This document shows, piece after piece, positions 10,340 through 21,228 of a stretch of DNA of 64,000 bases (position 1 is its first letter; the number at the start of each line of letters is the position of its first letter). Origin of the DNA: Pseudocercospora fijiensis CIRAD86 (taxonomy: Eukaryota > Ascomycota > Dothideomycetes > Mycosphaerellales > Mycosphaerellaceae); the NCBI RefSeq assembly GCF_000340215.1, contig NW_006921532.1, positions 8,561,409-8,625,408 on the forward strand, given 5' to 3'. The notes under the pieces were generated by a model. That model had not been told where the DNA came from, did not search any database, and saw nothing but the letters and a program-made list of their open reading frames with translations. The position numbers and the translations under genes were made by a program.

Positions 10340-11919
10340 ATGGCCAACACAACCTCTACGAACCATCCACAAGGTCGCATGATGCCGCAGAATCTGTTTT
10401 ACAATCGCCGCCCGCCACAACACCGAACAAGACAGTTCCAGGCTCAACCCCATCTCCGCCTGCGAACAATGGCCGTCCACCATCAGCGCCCTCGCCTTGA
10501 TATGGGGGAGCACGGCTTAGGATTGAGTCAGCTAGCCTCTGGTGCTTCTAGCTTCGCCCCTGAGGCTTGCAACACTCCTCGCTCTGCCGTGAGCGACACA
10601 TCATTTCATCCAGATGAATATTTCCAATTGCCAGAGGACACCCCTTCAAGCACTTGGTCTCTTCAGAACGCGTCATGGCCTGACTTCTCAGAACACACGA
10701 CCGTCAATCACTTTCCTTTCCGCCCGACTGCGGTCGACCCATGGCAAACCCACTCATACGCGCCTATCGCCGTCGGTCAAGAAGCTTCCGCCATTGTCCA
10801 AGCATCTGCCCATGGAGATGTCAATATCCTGTCAGCCCCAGACGATAGCAGCCCAAGAGCTGTGGCCGCTCCTCCGGTTCTGCCACATTCAGTTGACACT
10901 TCTCAATATCAGAATGTCCCAGATGAAGATTGGGTGCTTTCTTACCTCGACTACGACAGCGCACCCTCTCCTTCTTCGGTGGACTCTCATGGCACTGGAC
11001 CACATACACCTATCAGCCCCGCCGGCGGAGAACCATTTGGGGCGTCGTTGGTCTCAAGCAACGGCAACTTGGCATATCCCGGCATGATTTCCAAGCTCGA
11101 GACGGAGCCTTCAACCTTTAGCATCACTCCTTCAGCTTCTTGGTCCGGTTCTTTCTCAAGCGATTCGACACAGACATCGGCATCAACGGTGGCATCTTTC
11201 GGAGGCCTCACGTACCCTCGCCACTTTGCCCAGCCTTCTGGGTATCCTTTACCCTTATCAGCGATCCCGCCGTCCGTTGCAACCCAAGGATCTGCTGCTG
11301 CTCATGGCCACGGGCCACCACTCTACACGAGCACGCAAACTATCCACCCACCCGCCTTGATCAATCCACGCCACGCCGTTCAGTCATTTACAGGCAGTCT
11401 CCAAGAGCTCGACCAACGTGGATGGGAGACCAGTCCAGAAGCATCCGGTGGCGACGATGAGTCGTCATCTGACGTAAACGACCAGGCAATCGAGGAGGCG
11501 CGTCTGCGCCGCGACCGAGATAAGTACTTGCTGAAGATGCGAGAGCGTGGTCTGTCTTATAAGGAGATCAAGCGCCGCGGCAAGTTCAAGGAAGCTGAGT
11601 CAACTCTCCGTGGCCGCATTCGAGTCTTGACCAAGGATAAGAGTGAACGAGTACGCCGACCGGATTGGACTGAGAACGATGTAAGTATGCTTGTTGATCG
11701 TCTGTCCAGCTCTCGGGCGCTAATGGGTTTTGTCAGCTGCAATTACTCGAGCACGCTGTCAGCCATTTCGAGCGTTTTGATGGTACCGTGCGCGGCAGAG
11801 AAGTTCACTCGCGCGTGCCTTGGAAGAAGATCAGCGATTGGATGCGATCTCGAGGCAGCAGCTACACATTCGCTCCAGCCACCTGCGCAAAGAAATACCG
11901 AGAGTTGCACTCACTCTGA
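10340..11919 (+). CDS. Myb/SANT-like regulatory protein with long disordered N-terminus
   Basis: Two exons (10,340-11,680 and 11,737-11,919), 507 aa as modelled, with a 56-bp intron (GTAAGT...GTCAG). The first ~350 residues are Ser/Pro/Thr/Gln-rich and disordered. A charged helical segment follows (IEEARLRRDRDKYLLKMRER, then GLSYKEIKRRGKF), a helix-turn-helix-like unit with basic residues. The last ~70 residues form a Myb-like repeat only when exon 2 is joined: RRPDWTENDLQLLEHAVSHF, then VPWKKISDWMRSRG and CAKKYRELHSL. A nuclear transcription regulator is likely; targets are unknown. The start is uncertain: ATGs at 10,340 and 10,502 are in frame, and a competing open frame covers 10,310-10,500. 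Confidence 0.7.
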
Positions 11920-12296
11920 ACTCTGTCTGGCTGAACTTGAGTCGCGCCTGTCGCGTTGCGGCTACTGTCGACGAAGATCAGCACTTTTTCTCTACTGCTC
12001 TAAGTTGTAAAAGTAATTGACCTGCACCTCGTCATGCGCCAGGATATTTCGAGTAGTCTTAAGCGCCTGCATTGTAACGGCAAACATGGCACGAGGCATA
12101 GGTAGCGCGAAAATAACAATCACTCACAGTGAGTGGCAGACCATTGTCCATCAGCCTCAGCCTCACTTGTCGAAGCTCACTTGCAATTGGACTTCACTTC
12201 TGTTGCGCCTTCCTGACTCAATTAGGGTGCTCATTCAAGATAACTTCGCACAGCGCCGCAATCCACACAACCAAACAAACCTCATCAACCACCAAC

Positions 12297-13859
12297 ATGG
12301 CCGGCGTAACATACCGGCTGTCCACGATCGATCAAAGCTCCATCAGAACATACAGCCGCGTGTGTCTCTGCTTTGCTTGCAGCAACGAGGACCGTGAGCG
12401 AGTGGCAGAGGCTCTCACGGCTAATGTGCAGCGCACAGTCAGTCATTTGCCAATTCTCGCTGGCAAGGTACATCCAATCACCGCAACCTCACGGAGCCAG
12501 GAAATCCGCGAGGACTCGGTGGGAGCAGCAACCAGCAGCTCCGCCTTCGAGGAAAGCAGCAACCTGTCTGGCAAAGACACTGGCCTCGGAAGTAATGCCA
12601 GCACAAATCAGCGCGGAAGACTGGAAATCCGCGTGGAACTCGAAGATGTGGAACGATTGAGACCAACACTGAACTTCTTGGATGAAGACGTACACAGGCT
12701 GAGCTTTCTGCCTCGCAAAACACGCACTAACTATGGGCAGGCCTTTCCATCAACGTACAGCGACCTTATGAAAGGAAGCATGCCGGCATCCGCGTTCCTG
12801 AACACCTCCCTCACGCCAGTCCCAGACATGCCGGACCCAGCCGAAGGAAGCAACCCTGTATTCGCAGCCAAGGCCAATTTTATCAATGGTGGTGTTCTTG
12901 TTGCCATCTACATCCATCACTCGGTCGCTGACAGCCACGGCGTCGCAACAATCATCCGCCATCTATCGATCTCCGCTGATATTTTACCACCACAGGAGCT
13001 GACTTTACAAAGTCTGCATGAAGATGCAGTGGAGCAATCCCGACTTCGAGATCGTCTTTCAGGATCAAGAGGCGTCAAATCAAATGCCGCTGAGCACCCC
13101 GAGTACCAGATCATTACCGGCAGTGGCAGAGCCAGAAGACTGTCTCTCGCACCAAGCTACGGCTCCTGCCATGTTCTTTCGTTCGACTTGCAAAAGCTTA
13201 GCAGCATCAAGACAATGCTGGTGGAGCGGTGCGAGAATATGCTCTTGAGAACTGCACCTGAATTTTCCACAAAAGATTGCTTGGTAGCCATTCTTTGGAA
13301 AGTACTGACAAGAGCTCGCTGTCTAAGCCGAGACGACACCAGTGGGCAGTCATCTTCACTTCTGATGCCAATCAGTATACGCGACAACATGGAGCCGATT
13401 ATGAGCAAGGACTACTACGGCAATGCATCGCTTTACGCTCACAGCACGGCACCAGTCATCCAGCTGTGTCTTCCAATCGACGTCGGAACGATGTTACGCA
13501 CCACTGAACTCGTGCACCGCGGCACGAAGCAGATGCACGAGATCAAAGTCCGATCAGCGATCGCGCTCATCAATGACCGCGAAGATGTTCGCAGCGTGAA
13601 TCATCCCGCGGTGGACTTCCAAAACGATGTCTTTGTCACGGACTGGTCGAGCGTGCTCGAGGCAGATCTTGGTCTAGGTCTGGGTGCGCCTGATTATGTG
13701 CGCAAAGTGAGTCGACAGCATTCCAGTTATGGCTGCATTTTGCTTCCCGCCAAGTCCGATGAGGGTGTATGGGAAGTTCTGGTGCAGCTGACTGAGGATG
13801 CGATGGAGAAGTTGTTGGAGGATCCGGCTTTGCAGCCTCTACTCCTGCGCGTAGCTTGA
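12297..13859 (+). CDS. BAHD-like acyltransferase (fungal transferase family)
   Basis: Single-exon gene of 520 aa. It carries the BAHD-type catalytic motif HxxxD as HSVAD around residue 206 (preceded by VAIYIH), and a degenerate C-terminal DFGWG-like motif, DLGLGLGAP, around residue 457. Overall length is typical of fungal transferase-family (PF02458) enzymes, which move an acyl group from acyl-CoA to an alcohol or amine, often on secondary metabolites. No biosynthetic backbone gene lies next to it in this window, so a cluster role is not supported. No signal peptide is visible; cytosolic. The start at 12,297 (MAGVTYRLSTID) follows an A-rich Kozak-like context (CCAACATGG) and begins the conserved fold; an upstream in-frame extension looks like leader sequence. 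Confidence 0.82.
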   Translation: MAGVTYRLSTIDQSSIRTYSRVCLCFACSNEDRERVAEALTANVQRTVSHLPILAGKVHPITATSRSQEIREDSVGAATSSSAFEESSNLSGKDTGLGSNASTNQRGRLEIRVELEDVERLRPTLNFLDEDVHRLSFLPRKTRTNYGQAFPSTYSDLMKGSMPASAFLNTSLTPVPDMPDPAEGSNPVFAAKANFINGGVLVAIYIHHSVADSHGVATIIRHLSISADILPPQELTLQSLHEDAVEQSRLRDRLSGSRGVKSNAAEHPEYQIITGSGRARRLSLAPSYGSCHVLSFDLQKLSSIKTMLVERCENMLLRTAPEFSTKDCLVAILWKVLTRARCLSRDDTSGQSSSLLMPISIRDNMEPIMSKDYYGNASLYAHSTAPVIQLCLPIDVGTMLRTTELVHRGTKQMHEIKVRSAIALINDREDVRSVNHPAVDFQNDVFVTDWSSVLEADLGLGLGAPDYVRKVSRQHSSYGCILLPAKSDEGVWEVLVQLTEDAMEKLLEDPALQPLLLRVA

Positions 13860-14165
13860 CTTGGTGCGGAATATGCGATGCGATGAGCTTGTGATGGAGA
13901 AGGTAGTTGGGGCGAGCAGGAGAGAGATGGGACGCGAGGTTTGGATGCCTGTTATCTCGAGGACGGATTTCGGGAACATAGGCAGGAGTATGAAGACAAT
14001 AATAATCGATGCCGTCTGATAGACCAGGACTCCCATGTGATATTGCACCTTGCGTCGTCGTGGTGGATCTTCTCTGGCTAAGATCAGATCGCACGAGAAT
14101 CCATGCCCATTACGGAGGCCTATACGTACCAGAGGCTCAATGCAGCACTTCTTACCGCAGCGATA

Positions 14166-14173
14166 CAGTACAA
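14166..14173. repeat. 8-bp target site duplication, left copy
   Basis: CAGTACAA occurs directly before the AT-rich palindrome and again directly after it at 15,494-15,501. An 8-bp duplication is typical of hAT-type insertion. Confidence 0.6.
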
Positions 14174-15493
14174 TCTTTGCCCCTACAAATTGTTTTTAAT
14201 GTATCTTTTTATCTAGAGGACTTATAGCTAAACAATATATAGCAAAGATACTCTAATTGAGGTCTATTTTTAGAAAATATTAAAATTTTTAGTCGTTCCC
14301 TCCTAAATTAATAAGCTATATAGCTTGAAACTCTAAGTTAGACGTTTTAGAATTTTAGTGTTTTTTAAGCCTTAGTATACTGTTTTTAGTAATCCAAGAT
14401 CTAGGTCTTATAGTTTTGTTTAAAAAGAATCTAGTTCTAGATTTTTATTCTAGTATAGCTACTATTAGTAATATAATCTAGAAAAGAATATTATTAGAAC
14501 CTGAATTCTTACTAAGTTCTCTTTAGTATATCTTTTTATATAGAAGAGTTATACTTTAATAATATAAGACAAAGATACTCTATTTTTTATCTATTTTTAG
14601 AAATTAAGTAAAACTGTTATAGTTATCTACTAAGATTAGCCTAAAAATCTAAAAGAAAGACTTTTAGATTTTAGTATTTATTAAGCCTTATAATACTATT
14701 TTTAGTAATCTAAAAGCTAGAACTAAAGGTTTTACCTAGTTTTAATCTATATTAAGATTCCTATCTAAATACGCCTACTATTAGTCTTAAAATCCAAAAG
14801 CGAATATTTTTTAAGAATTATAAGCTTAAGAATTCAAAGTTTAGAATTTTAAAAAATATTCTTTCTTAAGTTATAAGACTATTTATAAACTAATAAAGGT
14901 AAAAGCTCTAATAGGAAATTTTACTAGATAAAACTGTTAGGTTTTAATTTTAGATTACTAAAAATAGTATACTAAGGCTTAAAACATACTAAAATCTTAA
15001 AATCTTAATTCTAGAATTTTAGGCTAATCTTAGTAGATAGCTATAATAATTCTAGTCATTTTCTAAATATATATAGAGAGTAAAGTAATTTTGTCTTATA
15101 TTACTAAGCTATAACTCTTCTAAATAAAAAGATATATAAGATAGAATCTAAGAACAATCTAAGTTTTTATAGTATTCTTTTCTAGATTATATTACTAATA
15201 GTAGCTATATTAAGATAGAAACCTTAATATAGAGTCTTATAAAGTAAGGCTATAAGACCTAGACTTTAGATTAATAAAAATAGTATACTAAGGCTTAAAA
15301 AAACGCTTAAATCCTAAAACGTCTAACTTAGAGTTTTAGGCTATATAGCTTATTAATTTAGTAGGTAACGACTAAAAATTTTAATTTTTTCTAAAAATAG
15401 ACCTAGATTAGAGTATCTTTGTCTTATATTGTTTAGCTATAAGTCCTCTAGATAAAAAGATATATTAAAAACAATTTGTAGGGGCAAAAATTG
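14174..15493. mobile_element. Nested-palindrome (foldback/MITE-like) AT-rich element
   Basis: About 1,320 bp, strongly AT-rich, with no coding capacity. The whole element is one imperfect palindrome centred near 14,834. The left end (TTTGCCCCTACAAATTG...) matches the reverse complement of the right end, and the match continues through the arms to the centre. Each arm contains two related subunits in tandem: the motif TATCTTTTTATCTAGA(G)GA occurs near 14,202 and, diverged, near 14,527. The element therefore looks like a repeat inserted in, or duplicated within, another copy of itself. TpA is abundant and CpA/TpG rare, so RIP has acted. An 8-bp direct repeat flanks it. A non-autonomous hAT-type MITE or foldback element is the most economical reading; transposase dependence is inference. 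Confidence 0.75.
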
Positions 15494-15501
15494 CAGTACA
15501 A
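15494..15501. repeat. 8-bp target site duplication, right copy
   Basis: CAGTACAA, identical to 14,166-14,173 on the other side of the palindromic element. Confidence 0.6.
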
Positions 15502-15908
15502 AGTCTGCATTGAGCCTCTGGTATGTATGGAGCTCCGTCGCCCATGCCCATGCCGGGAGACAGCGGTTCTCGGAAACTCAGCTCAGCCACTGCCGACAGA
15601 CGCTACGCTATGCTTGGCTTGGCTTGGAACAGAGCTGGCTGCTGCGTGTTTCACCAGAACTACTGAAGTCATCGTCTAACTTATCATAATTACATTTGCG
15701 GCCGAGCGCTGTCGTGTCGCTGCTGTGCCGGCATTGGCAAGCGTGGCCATTGATTGTTGATGACCGCAGTCTCCGCCGACTCGAACTCCACCGCCCTGAC
15801 ATCCATTCATTCCGCAGCATAGACCCAGAAATGCTGCGCCATAAGCGATAGCCCTCCACCTCCACCACGCCGTCAATGCCCTTCGGCACCCACCGATCGC
15901 ACCCAGCC

Positions 15909-17696
15909 ATGTCGTCGAGCTTCGAGAAGAGCGTCAAGGGCGGCACCAAGGTCAAAGCTGCGCCGCCCAAGTCCAAATATGTCGAGCACATCCTGTTAGC
16001 GACGCAGTCTGGCGAGGCAGGCGTCGCCGAGGTCTTCCGCACGCTGACCCACCGTCTGCGCGATTCCACATGGACGGTAGCCTTCAAGGCGCTGATCATC
16101 GTGCATTTGATGATCAAGGAGGGCGTGCAGGATGTCACCCTGAGCTATCTGGCAGTCGCGCCGCGAAACCGCCTAGCTATCAACAGTTTCACCGACGTGC
16201 AGACCCAGGGTCAGAACATAAGAGTCTACTCGGAGTATCTGCTGTCGCGCGCGGTAGCCTACGAGCGCAGCAAGTGTGATTTCGTACGCTCCGGCGAGGG
16301 GCGGATGAAGCGCTTGACCGTCGACAAGGGCCTACTGCGAGAGACTGAGGTGGTACAATCGCAAATCAAAGCCCTAGTCAGGTGCGACCTCCTATCGAAT
16401 GACGTCGAGAACGAGATATCCTTGACTGCCTTTCGACTTTTGACTCGCGATCTGCTGGACCTGTATAATGTGGAGAACGAGGCGGTCATGAACGTGCTCA
16501 GCCATTACTTCGAGATGTCACGGCCCGATGCTGAACGATCTATTGCAATATACAAGAACTTTTGCAAGCAGACAGAGCAAGTCGTGCAGTACCTGAGCGT
16601 TGCGCGGCAGTATGAGTACGCCACAAGGCTGGAGATACCAAAGCTGAAGCACGCACCGACTAGCCTCGCGGCTTCGTTGCAGGAATATCTGGATGACCCG
16701 GACTTTGAAATTAATAGAAGGCAATATCTGGCCGAGCTAGAGTCGAGGAAGGGAGGCAAGCCGTTTTCGAGACCAGCGCAGTCTACATCACAGACGGCCG
16801 CGGCCACTGCGACAATGAAGACGCCTTTCGATGACATGAAGTCAGGAGCAACTCCAGCTGCCAACCAGCCGGCCAAGGGTCCCGCACCAGACCTCATCGA
16901 TTTCTTCCAGTCGATCGAAAGCAATCAGCAAACAAGCGAAACGAATCCATTCCTACAGCAGCAGGCACCGCCACAACAACAGTTACAGCCTATGGGTTTG
17001 CAGCAACCATACCAGACAGGCGCTCCACAGCCGATGAATGGATACGGCACGAATGGAGCTCCTACCAATCCCTATCAACAGCAGCCTATGCAGCAAGCAC
17101 AGCCCTTGCAAACCCAATTCACTGGTGCTGGCTTCGGTGGTTATGGACCTCAACCGGAACAACAGGCATTCGCCCCAGCACAACAATACCTAAGTCCAGT
17201 CCAAGCTCAAACACCTGCACAAATCCAGCCGCAGACCACAAATCCGTTCAGACAATCGATGATGGCCACGGGTACCGGCGGCGCACTTGGGAGCTCGCTC
17301 GGGCAGCAATCTTTGAACAGGCAGTCCACGAATCCGTTCGCGAAAAGCGCAATACAGCCAATCCCAGAAAACGGGCCATCTCCCGTGGCAATGCAGCAGC
17401 AGGCGACTTCTCCATTTGCGTCACAAGCCACTTCACCTCAGCCTCTGGTACCACAAGCAACAGGATCTAATCCTTTCCGCCAGAATATCCCTTCGTCACA
17501 GCCTGCGCTGTTGCAGGTGCAAGCCACGGGTAGCACAAATCCTTTCAGGCAAAGTCAATTTGTTAATCAGCAGACTGGTTCGGGGTGGCAACATGGCCCG
17601 CAGGCCACGATGGGTGGCTTAGAGCATCTGGAAACAGTGCCAGTATTTCCGCGTCCAGGGCAGAACACGCCGCAACAGCAGTCCCCTTGGGGCTAG
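15909..17696 (+). CDS. YAP1801: AP180/YAP180-type clathrin assembly protein (ANTH domain)
   Basis: Intronless, 595 aa. Residues ~5-285 form an ANTH domain: SSFEKSVKGGTKVKAAPPKS (the basic PtdIns(4,5)P2-binding loop), then KYVEHILLATQSGE, TWTVAFKALIIVHLMI, and NIRVYSEYLLSRAVAYE. The C-terminal half is Gln/Pro-rich and unstructured. It carries several NPF motifs (TNPFLQ, TNPFRQS, TNPFAKS, SNPFRQ), which bind EH-domain endocytic proteins such as Ede1 or Pan1. This is the architecture of yeast Yap1801/Yap1802, which link clathrin to the plasma membrane and recruit cargo during endocytosis. The ATG at 15,909 (MSSSFEKS) is preferred over 15,876 because orthologues normally begin there. The palindromic element ends about 0.4 kb upstream, within or near its promoter. 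Confidence 0.93.
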   Translation: MSSSFEKSVKGGTKVKAAPPKSKYVEHILLATQSGEAGVAEVFRTLTHRLRDSTWTVAFKALIIVHLMIKEGVQDVTLSYLAVAPRNRLAINSFTDVQTQGQNIRVYSEYLLSRAVAYERSKCDFVRSGEGRMKRLTVDKGLLRETEVVQSQIKALVRCDLLSNDVENEISLTAFRLLTRDLLDLYNVENEAVMNVLSHYFEMSRPDAERSIAIYKNFCKQTEQVVQYLSVARQYEYATRLEIPKLKHAPTSLAASLQEYLDDPDFEINRRQYLAELESRKGGKPFSRPAQSTSQTAAATATMKTPFDDMKSGATPAANQPAKGPAPDLIDFFQSIESNQQTSETNPFLQQQAPPQQQLQPMGLQQPYQTGAPQPMNGYGTNGAPTNPYQQQPMQQAQPLQTQFTGAGFGGYGPQPEQQAFAPAQQYLSPVQAQTPAQIQPQTTNPFRQSMMATGTGGALGSSLGQQSLNRQSTNPFAKSAIQPIPENGPSPVAMQQQATSPFASQATSPQPLVPQATGSNPFRQNIPSSQPALLQVQATGSTNPFRQSQFVNQQTGSGWQHGPQATMGGLEHLETVPVFPRPGQNTPQQQSPWG

Positions 17697-18261
17697 ATCT
17701 TGAAGACTTCGGACGATATCATTATGCTAGTTAGCGTGGAGTTCAGGATTGCATCCATTGCGGTGGGTTTAGCGAAGAGAGCCATGATGAAGGAGTGAGG
17801 AGTGATACCATTCATACAAATCCTTAGCATCTTGTTCGGCGTGGAGCTCCGTCTTGTCCATGATCTTGCATCCTGCAAGCCCTCGGCGGTTCTCAATACT
17901 GCTTCATTGGAGGCAACCTATTTCACTAGCTTGCCGCGCACCCGACATCCCAAATCGATCTGGTGCGCTGGATCTGGGAATCTGCACCAGTGCACCGCAC
18001 CCTTTGCCCGGAATGACGTCCCCCACACGTGCAACTTTTAAACTTCAACCAAGATCTTCGCTCTGCACGGTTGCGCTTGTCGTGCGATGGGAAACGTTTC
18101 CTCCACACAGACCTCAATCTGCATTCTCTCACAATAGCGTATGTGGTTCTGTAAGCAGGCATCCTGTTTGTGTGACAGAAGAGTGGAAGTTGGACAGTAT
18201 ATCCGGTGCTCGAAACTTTCGCTTCCGGGACCCTGGACCCACCGCGGACAGGGATTGCAAG
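17697..18261. other. Intergenic, promoter of sugar transporter
   Basis: No supported gene. It contains the 3' UTR of the ANTH gene and the upstream region of the MFS gene. Confidence 0.5.
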
Positions 18262-19984
18262 ATGGGGTTCGACAAGAAGGCGCAGGTGAGTGTTTCCTGT
18301 GAAATGCAATGGGAACAAATCTCAGGAGCACAGCTGACAATGTACACTCGAATAGGTCGTTGCCTTCTCATCCACCGCGATCGCCCTTTATGGCTACGAT
18401 CAGGGCATGATGTCCCTCATAAATACTAACAAGAATTACCTCGCAAGCATGGGCCTGGACGAGGAAAGCGTACAAGTCGGCTTAATCGTAGCAGTGTACT
18501 ATCTTGCAACATCGGTTGGCGCTCCATTCTTCTCTTGGTTTGCTGACCGATATGGACGCAAACCTGGACTGTTGTTCTGCCTCGCCACAGCGTCTCTCGG
18601 CAATCTGATCATGTTCCTAGCTGGACTCGGATACAGCCAAGGCGCCCTCATCGTGATGTATCTCGGACGTCTCGTGATGGGACTCGGAATTGGCGGTGTT
18701 GACAGCGTGGTACCTGTGTATTCTGCAGAACTGAGCTCAGATGACGCCAGAGGAAAGGCTCTCGCGCAGGAATTCCAGGCCAACATCTTTGGATTGAACA
18801 TGGCTTTCGCCATAAATCTGGCTCTCACCGTTACCCTCGGGAAATGGAATGAGTGGGCGTGGAGAGTCCCTATCATGTAGGCCCATTCCGTAAAGAGTCT
18901 CGTTAGCTGAGAGTTGTTGCTGATCTTCGTCCTCTACAGCGCCATGCAGGTCTATCCACTTTCACTCTTTTTCTTCATCTCATCTCTTCCAGAGAGTCCA
19001 CGATGGCTAGTGTTCCACGACAGGACCGAGCAGGCAACAGAGTCGCTGAGGGAGATCATCGGCGTGGAAGAGGCCAAATCGAAATGCGATGAACTGGTGC
19101 AAGCATCAAAAGACGAAAGCGACCAGAAGATCGGCTACAAGGATATGTTCACACCAAGTCACACGCAATTTCATCCCACTATCATCGTCATCATGGGTCA
19201 AGTCAATCAGGCACTTACTGGCTATGGTGCTGTGTCTGTCTATGGACCTCAGGTATGGTATCGCCCTCGAAGCAGGGGTCACATTACTGACGATTCACAG
19301 ATATTCGAACAACTGGGCTATGGTGTCAGGCTCTCGGAATATCTGACCCAGGCAAACTTCGTCTCGTACTTCATTCTAATGACATTTGCATGGTTACTGA
19401 TAGACGCGCTTGGACGACGAACAGTGCTTCTGTATGGATCTGGCGTCCTAACTATTTGCTTCCTTCTACTGGCCGTATTTGGTGGCCTGTCTTTCCATCA
19501 CGAAGACTTTCACATTCATGTCAACGCAGTAGCAATTCCCGGTATCGCGGCTCTCTTCATTGCTACAGGAGCTTTCGGTATCGGATGGCTAGTCCCACCA
19601 TGGCTTATTCCTACCGAAATCTACCCAACCCCGGCAAGAGCCCAAGGAACTGCAGTGTCCGTCATTATCTGGGGCTTGGCCAATTTCGTAATCACACTCA
19701 TTACACCGATCTTGTTCAACAACCTCAAGTTCTGGATCTATCTGGTATTCGCTGCAACGAATCTGGTCGCAGGAGCAACGACGTTCCTGTACTGCCCAGA
19801 GACCGGGGGTCGAACCTTTGAGGAGAATCAAGAATTTTTCGAGACTGCCAAAGAATCAGGCACATGGCGAGTGTCCAAGGTCGATGACGGCGAGTACAAA
19901 TGGTTTCCGTACCCTAAGCCAGACGCCAAAGATGGTGAAAGTCAGCCTCTACTGCGCCGGGTGCAGGATCAGCTGGAGAGTTGA
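18262..19984 (+). CDS. MFS sugar transporter
   Basis: Four exons (18,262-18,285; 18,356-18,876; 18,940-19,252; 19,301-19,984), 513 aa, with introns of 70, 63 and 48 bp. The 24-bp first exon encodes MGFDKKAQ and joins to VVAFSSTAIALYGYDQGMMS. The second junction rebuilds WRVPIIAMQVYPLS. Twelve transmembrane helices are expected. Sugar-porter signatures are all present: FADRYGRKPG between helices 2 and 3, PESPRWL after helix 6, DALGRRT after helix 8, and CPETGGRTFEE after helix 12. It should be a plasma-membrane proton-coupled hexose or polyol importer of the fungal sugar-porter family; the sugar cannot be named. The third intron is 48 bp, in frame and stop-free, so retention would insert 16 residues. 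It converges on the NmrA-like gene 200 bp downstream. Confidence 0.9.
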
Positions 19985-20184
19985 GAACCTTTCCGTTAAT
20001 ACAGCGATGCCACGAGAGACGGCCGAAACAATGCTTCTAAGCTGCTAGAATTTTGCGGGGGCCTTGAGAGTTCACAGCATTGAGCGGAAGTCATGACTCC
20101 AATACTTTCATGCTGATTGGGAGAGTCACCAGATCAAAAGTCGATATATATATTGATCTTTGCAATTCACATCACCAACTTTTT

Positions 20185-21228
20185 TCACCACTTCCATGGC
20201 CCATTTTCCTGAGCCCATTCCTCGAAAGATGTAAGATTCTCACCCTCGATCAACCACTCGTCAGACTTTTCCTGGGTTTTCTCCTCGCCCTTGCCATAGT
20301 AGCTGTGATCACCAACAAGCAGCATTGTCTCAAGAAGTTCGTCTCTGATAGTTTCTGGTAAAAAGCCAGCAAAGACGTCCGCAGGCAGCTTCTGAAACAC
20401 AACTTCCTGCCCAGAGACTTTGCTCAACGCAGCGACAATCTCCTTGGGTGTGGTCCAAGTTGATACACCATGAGCTTTGGCCCCGTTGGCTCCTGCGCCT
20501 CCTTCAAACAGCCCCATCACGTACTTGCCACCGTCTCGTCTCGGATCGATCAAAGGCCATGCGACATCGTCTGAAGGGAACGGCATCGCCAGTGTCGGCT
20601 TGCCATCTTGTCCAGGTTTAATCTGAGTTTTCGCGAAAGTGATGAACATGGCTATTAAGATGAGACGTAAAAGTCAGCGGGGGAAAAAAAACACGATTCA
20701 TCGCAGAATTGCACCCTTTCTCAGATCTCGTCAAAACTCACCAGGCAAGAAATAACTCGCAATCATATCCCCTTTATTCGCCTCAATATACTCCTCCACC
20801 AAAGCCTTCCCATCAAAATGGTCGACATGCTTCAACCTCCCCCCAGAAACTTTCTCAGCATTCGGCAAACTCGACCATACCAAATGCTTCACCACCCCAC
20901 TGCCTTTCGCCGCTTCGAAAATATTCTTTCCTTGCTGTATTTCCCGGTTTTTGGACATCAGACTCCAGAAATCCGTGACGCCGAAGACGCCGTATACGCC
21001 TTCCATGGCGGATTTGAGAGACGAGATGTCGTCGAGATCGGCTTGCACCATTTCTACGCCTTTTTTGGTGAGGCTTTGGGATTTGGAGCTGTTGGGGTCG
21101 CGAGTAATGCCGCGGAGGGCATATTTTGAGGAAAGATCTGAGCGTGCGAGGACGAGGTCGATTATGGAACCGCCTTGGTTTCCTGTTGCGCCGAAGATGA
21201 GGAGGGTTTTCTTGTTGTTAGAAGACAT
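20185..21228 (-). CDS. NmrA-like NAD(P)-binding protein
   Basis: Two exons on the minus strand (21,228-20,742 and 20,651-20,185), 317 aa, with one 90-bp intron (GTGAGT...ATAG). The join gives IASYFLPAMFITFAKT, which is standard for the family. The N-terminus carries the Rossmann motif LLIFGATGNQGGSI, followed by ALRGITRDPNS and VEMVQADLDD. This is the NmrA-like subgroup of atypical short-chain dehydrogenases. Members lack the usual catalytic Tyr-Lys pair and act as NAD(P)-redox sensors, as with Aspergillus NmrA acting on AreA, or as isoflavone-reductase-like enzymes. This one is the generic fungal 'NmrA-like' type rather than true NmrA. Cytosolic. The start at 21,228 is the only ATG close to the Rossmann strand. 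Confidence 0.9.

Noticed and set aside
12129..12296. N-terminal extension of the acyltransferase
   Set aside because: Reads like leader sequence; the conserved fold begins at the ATG at 12,297.
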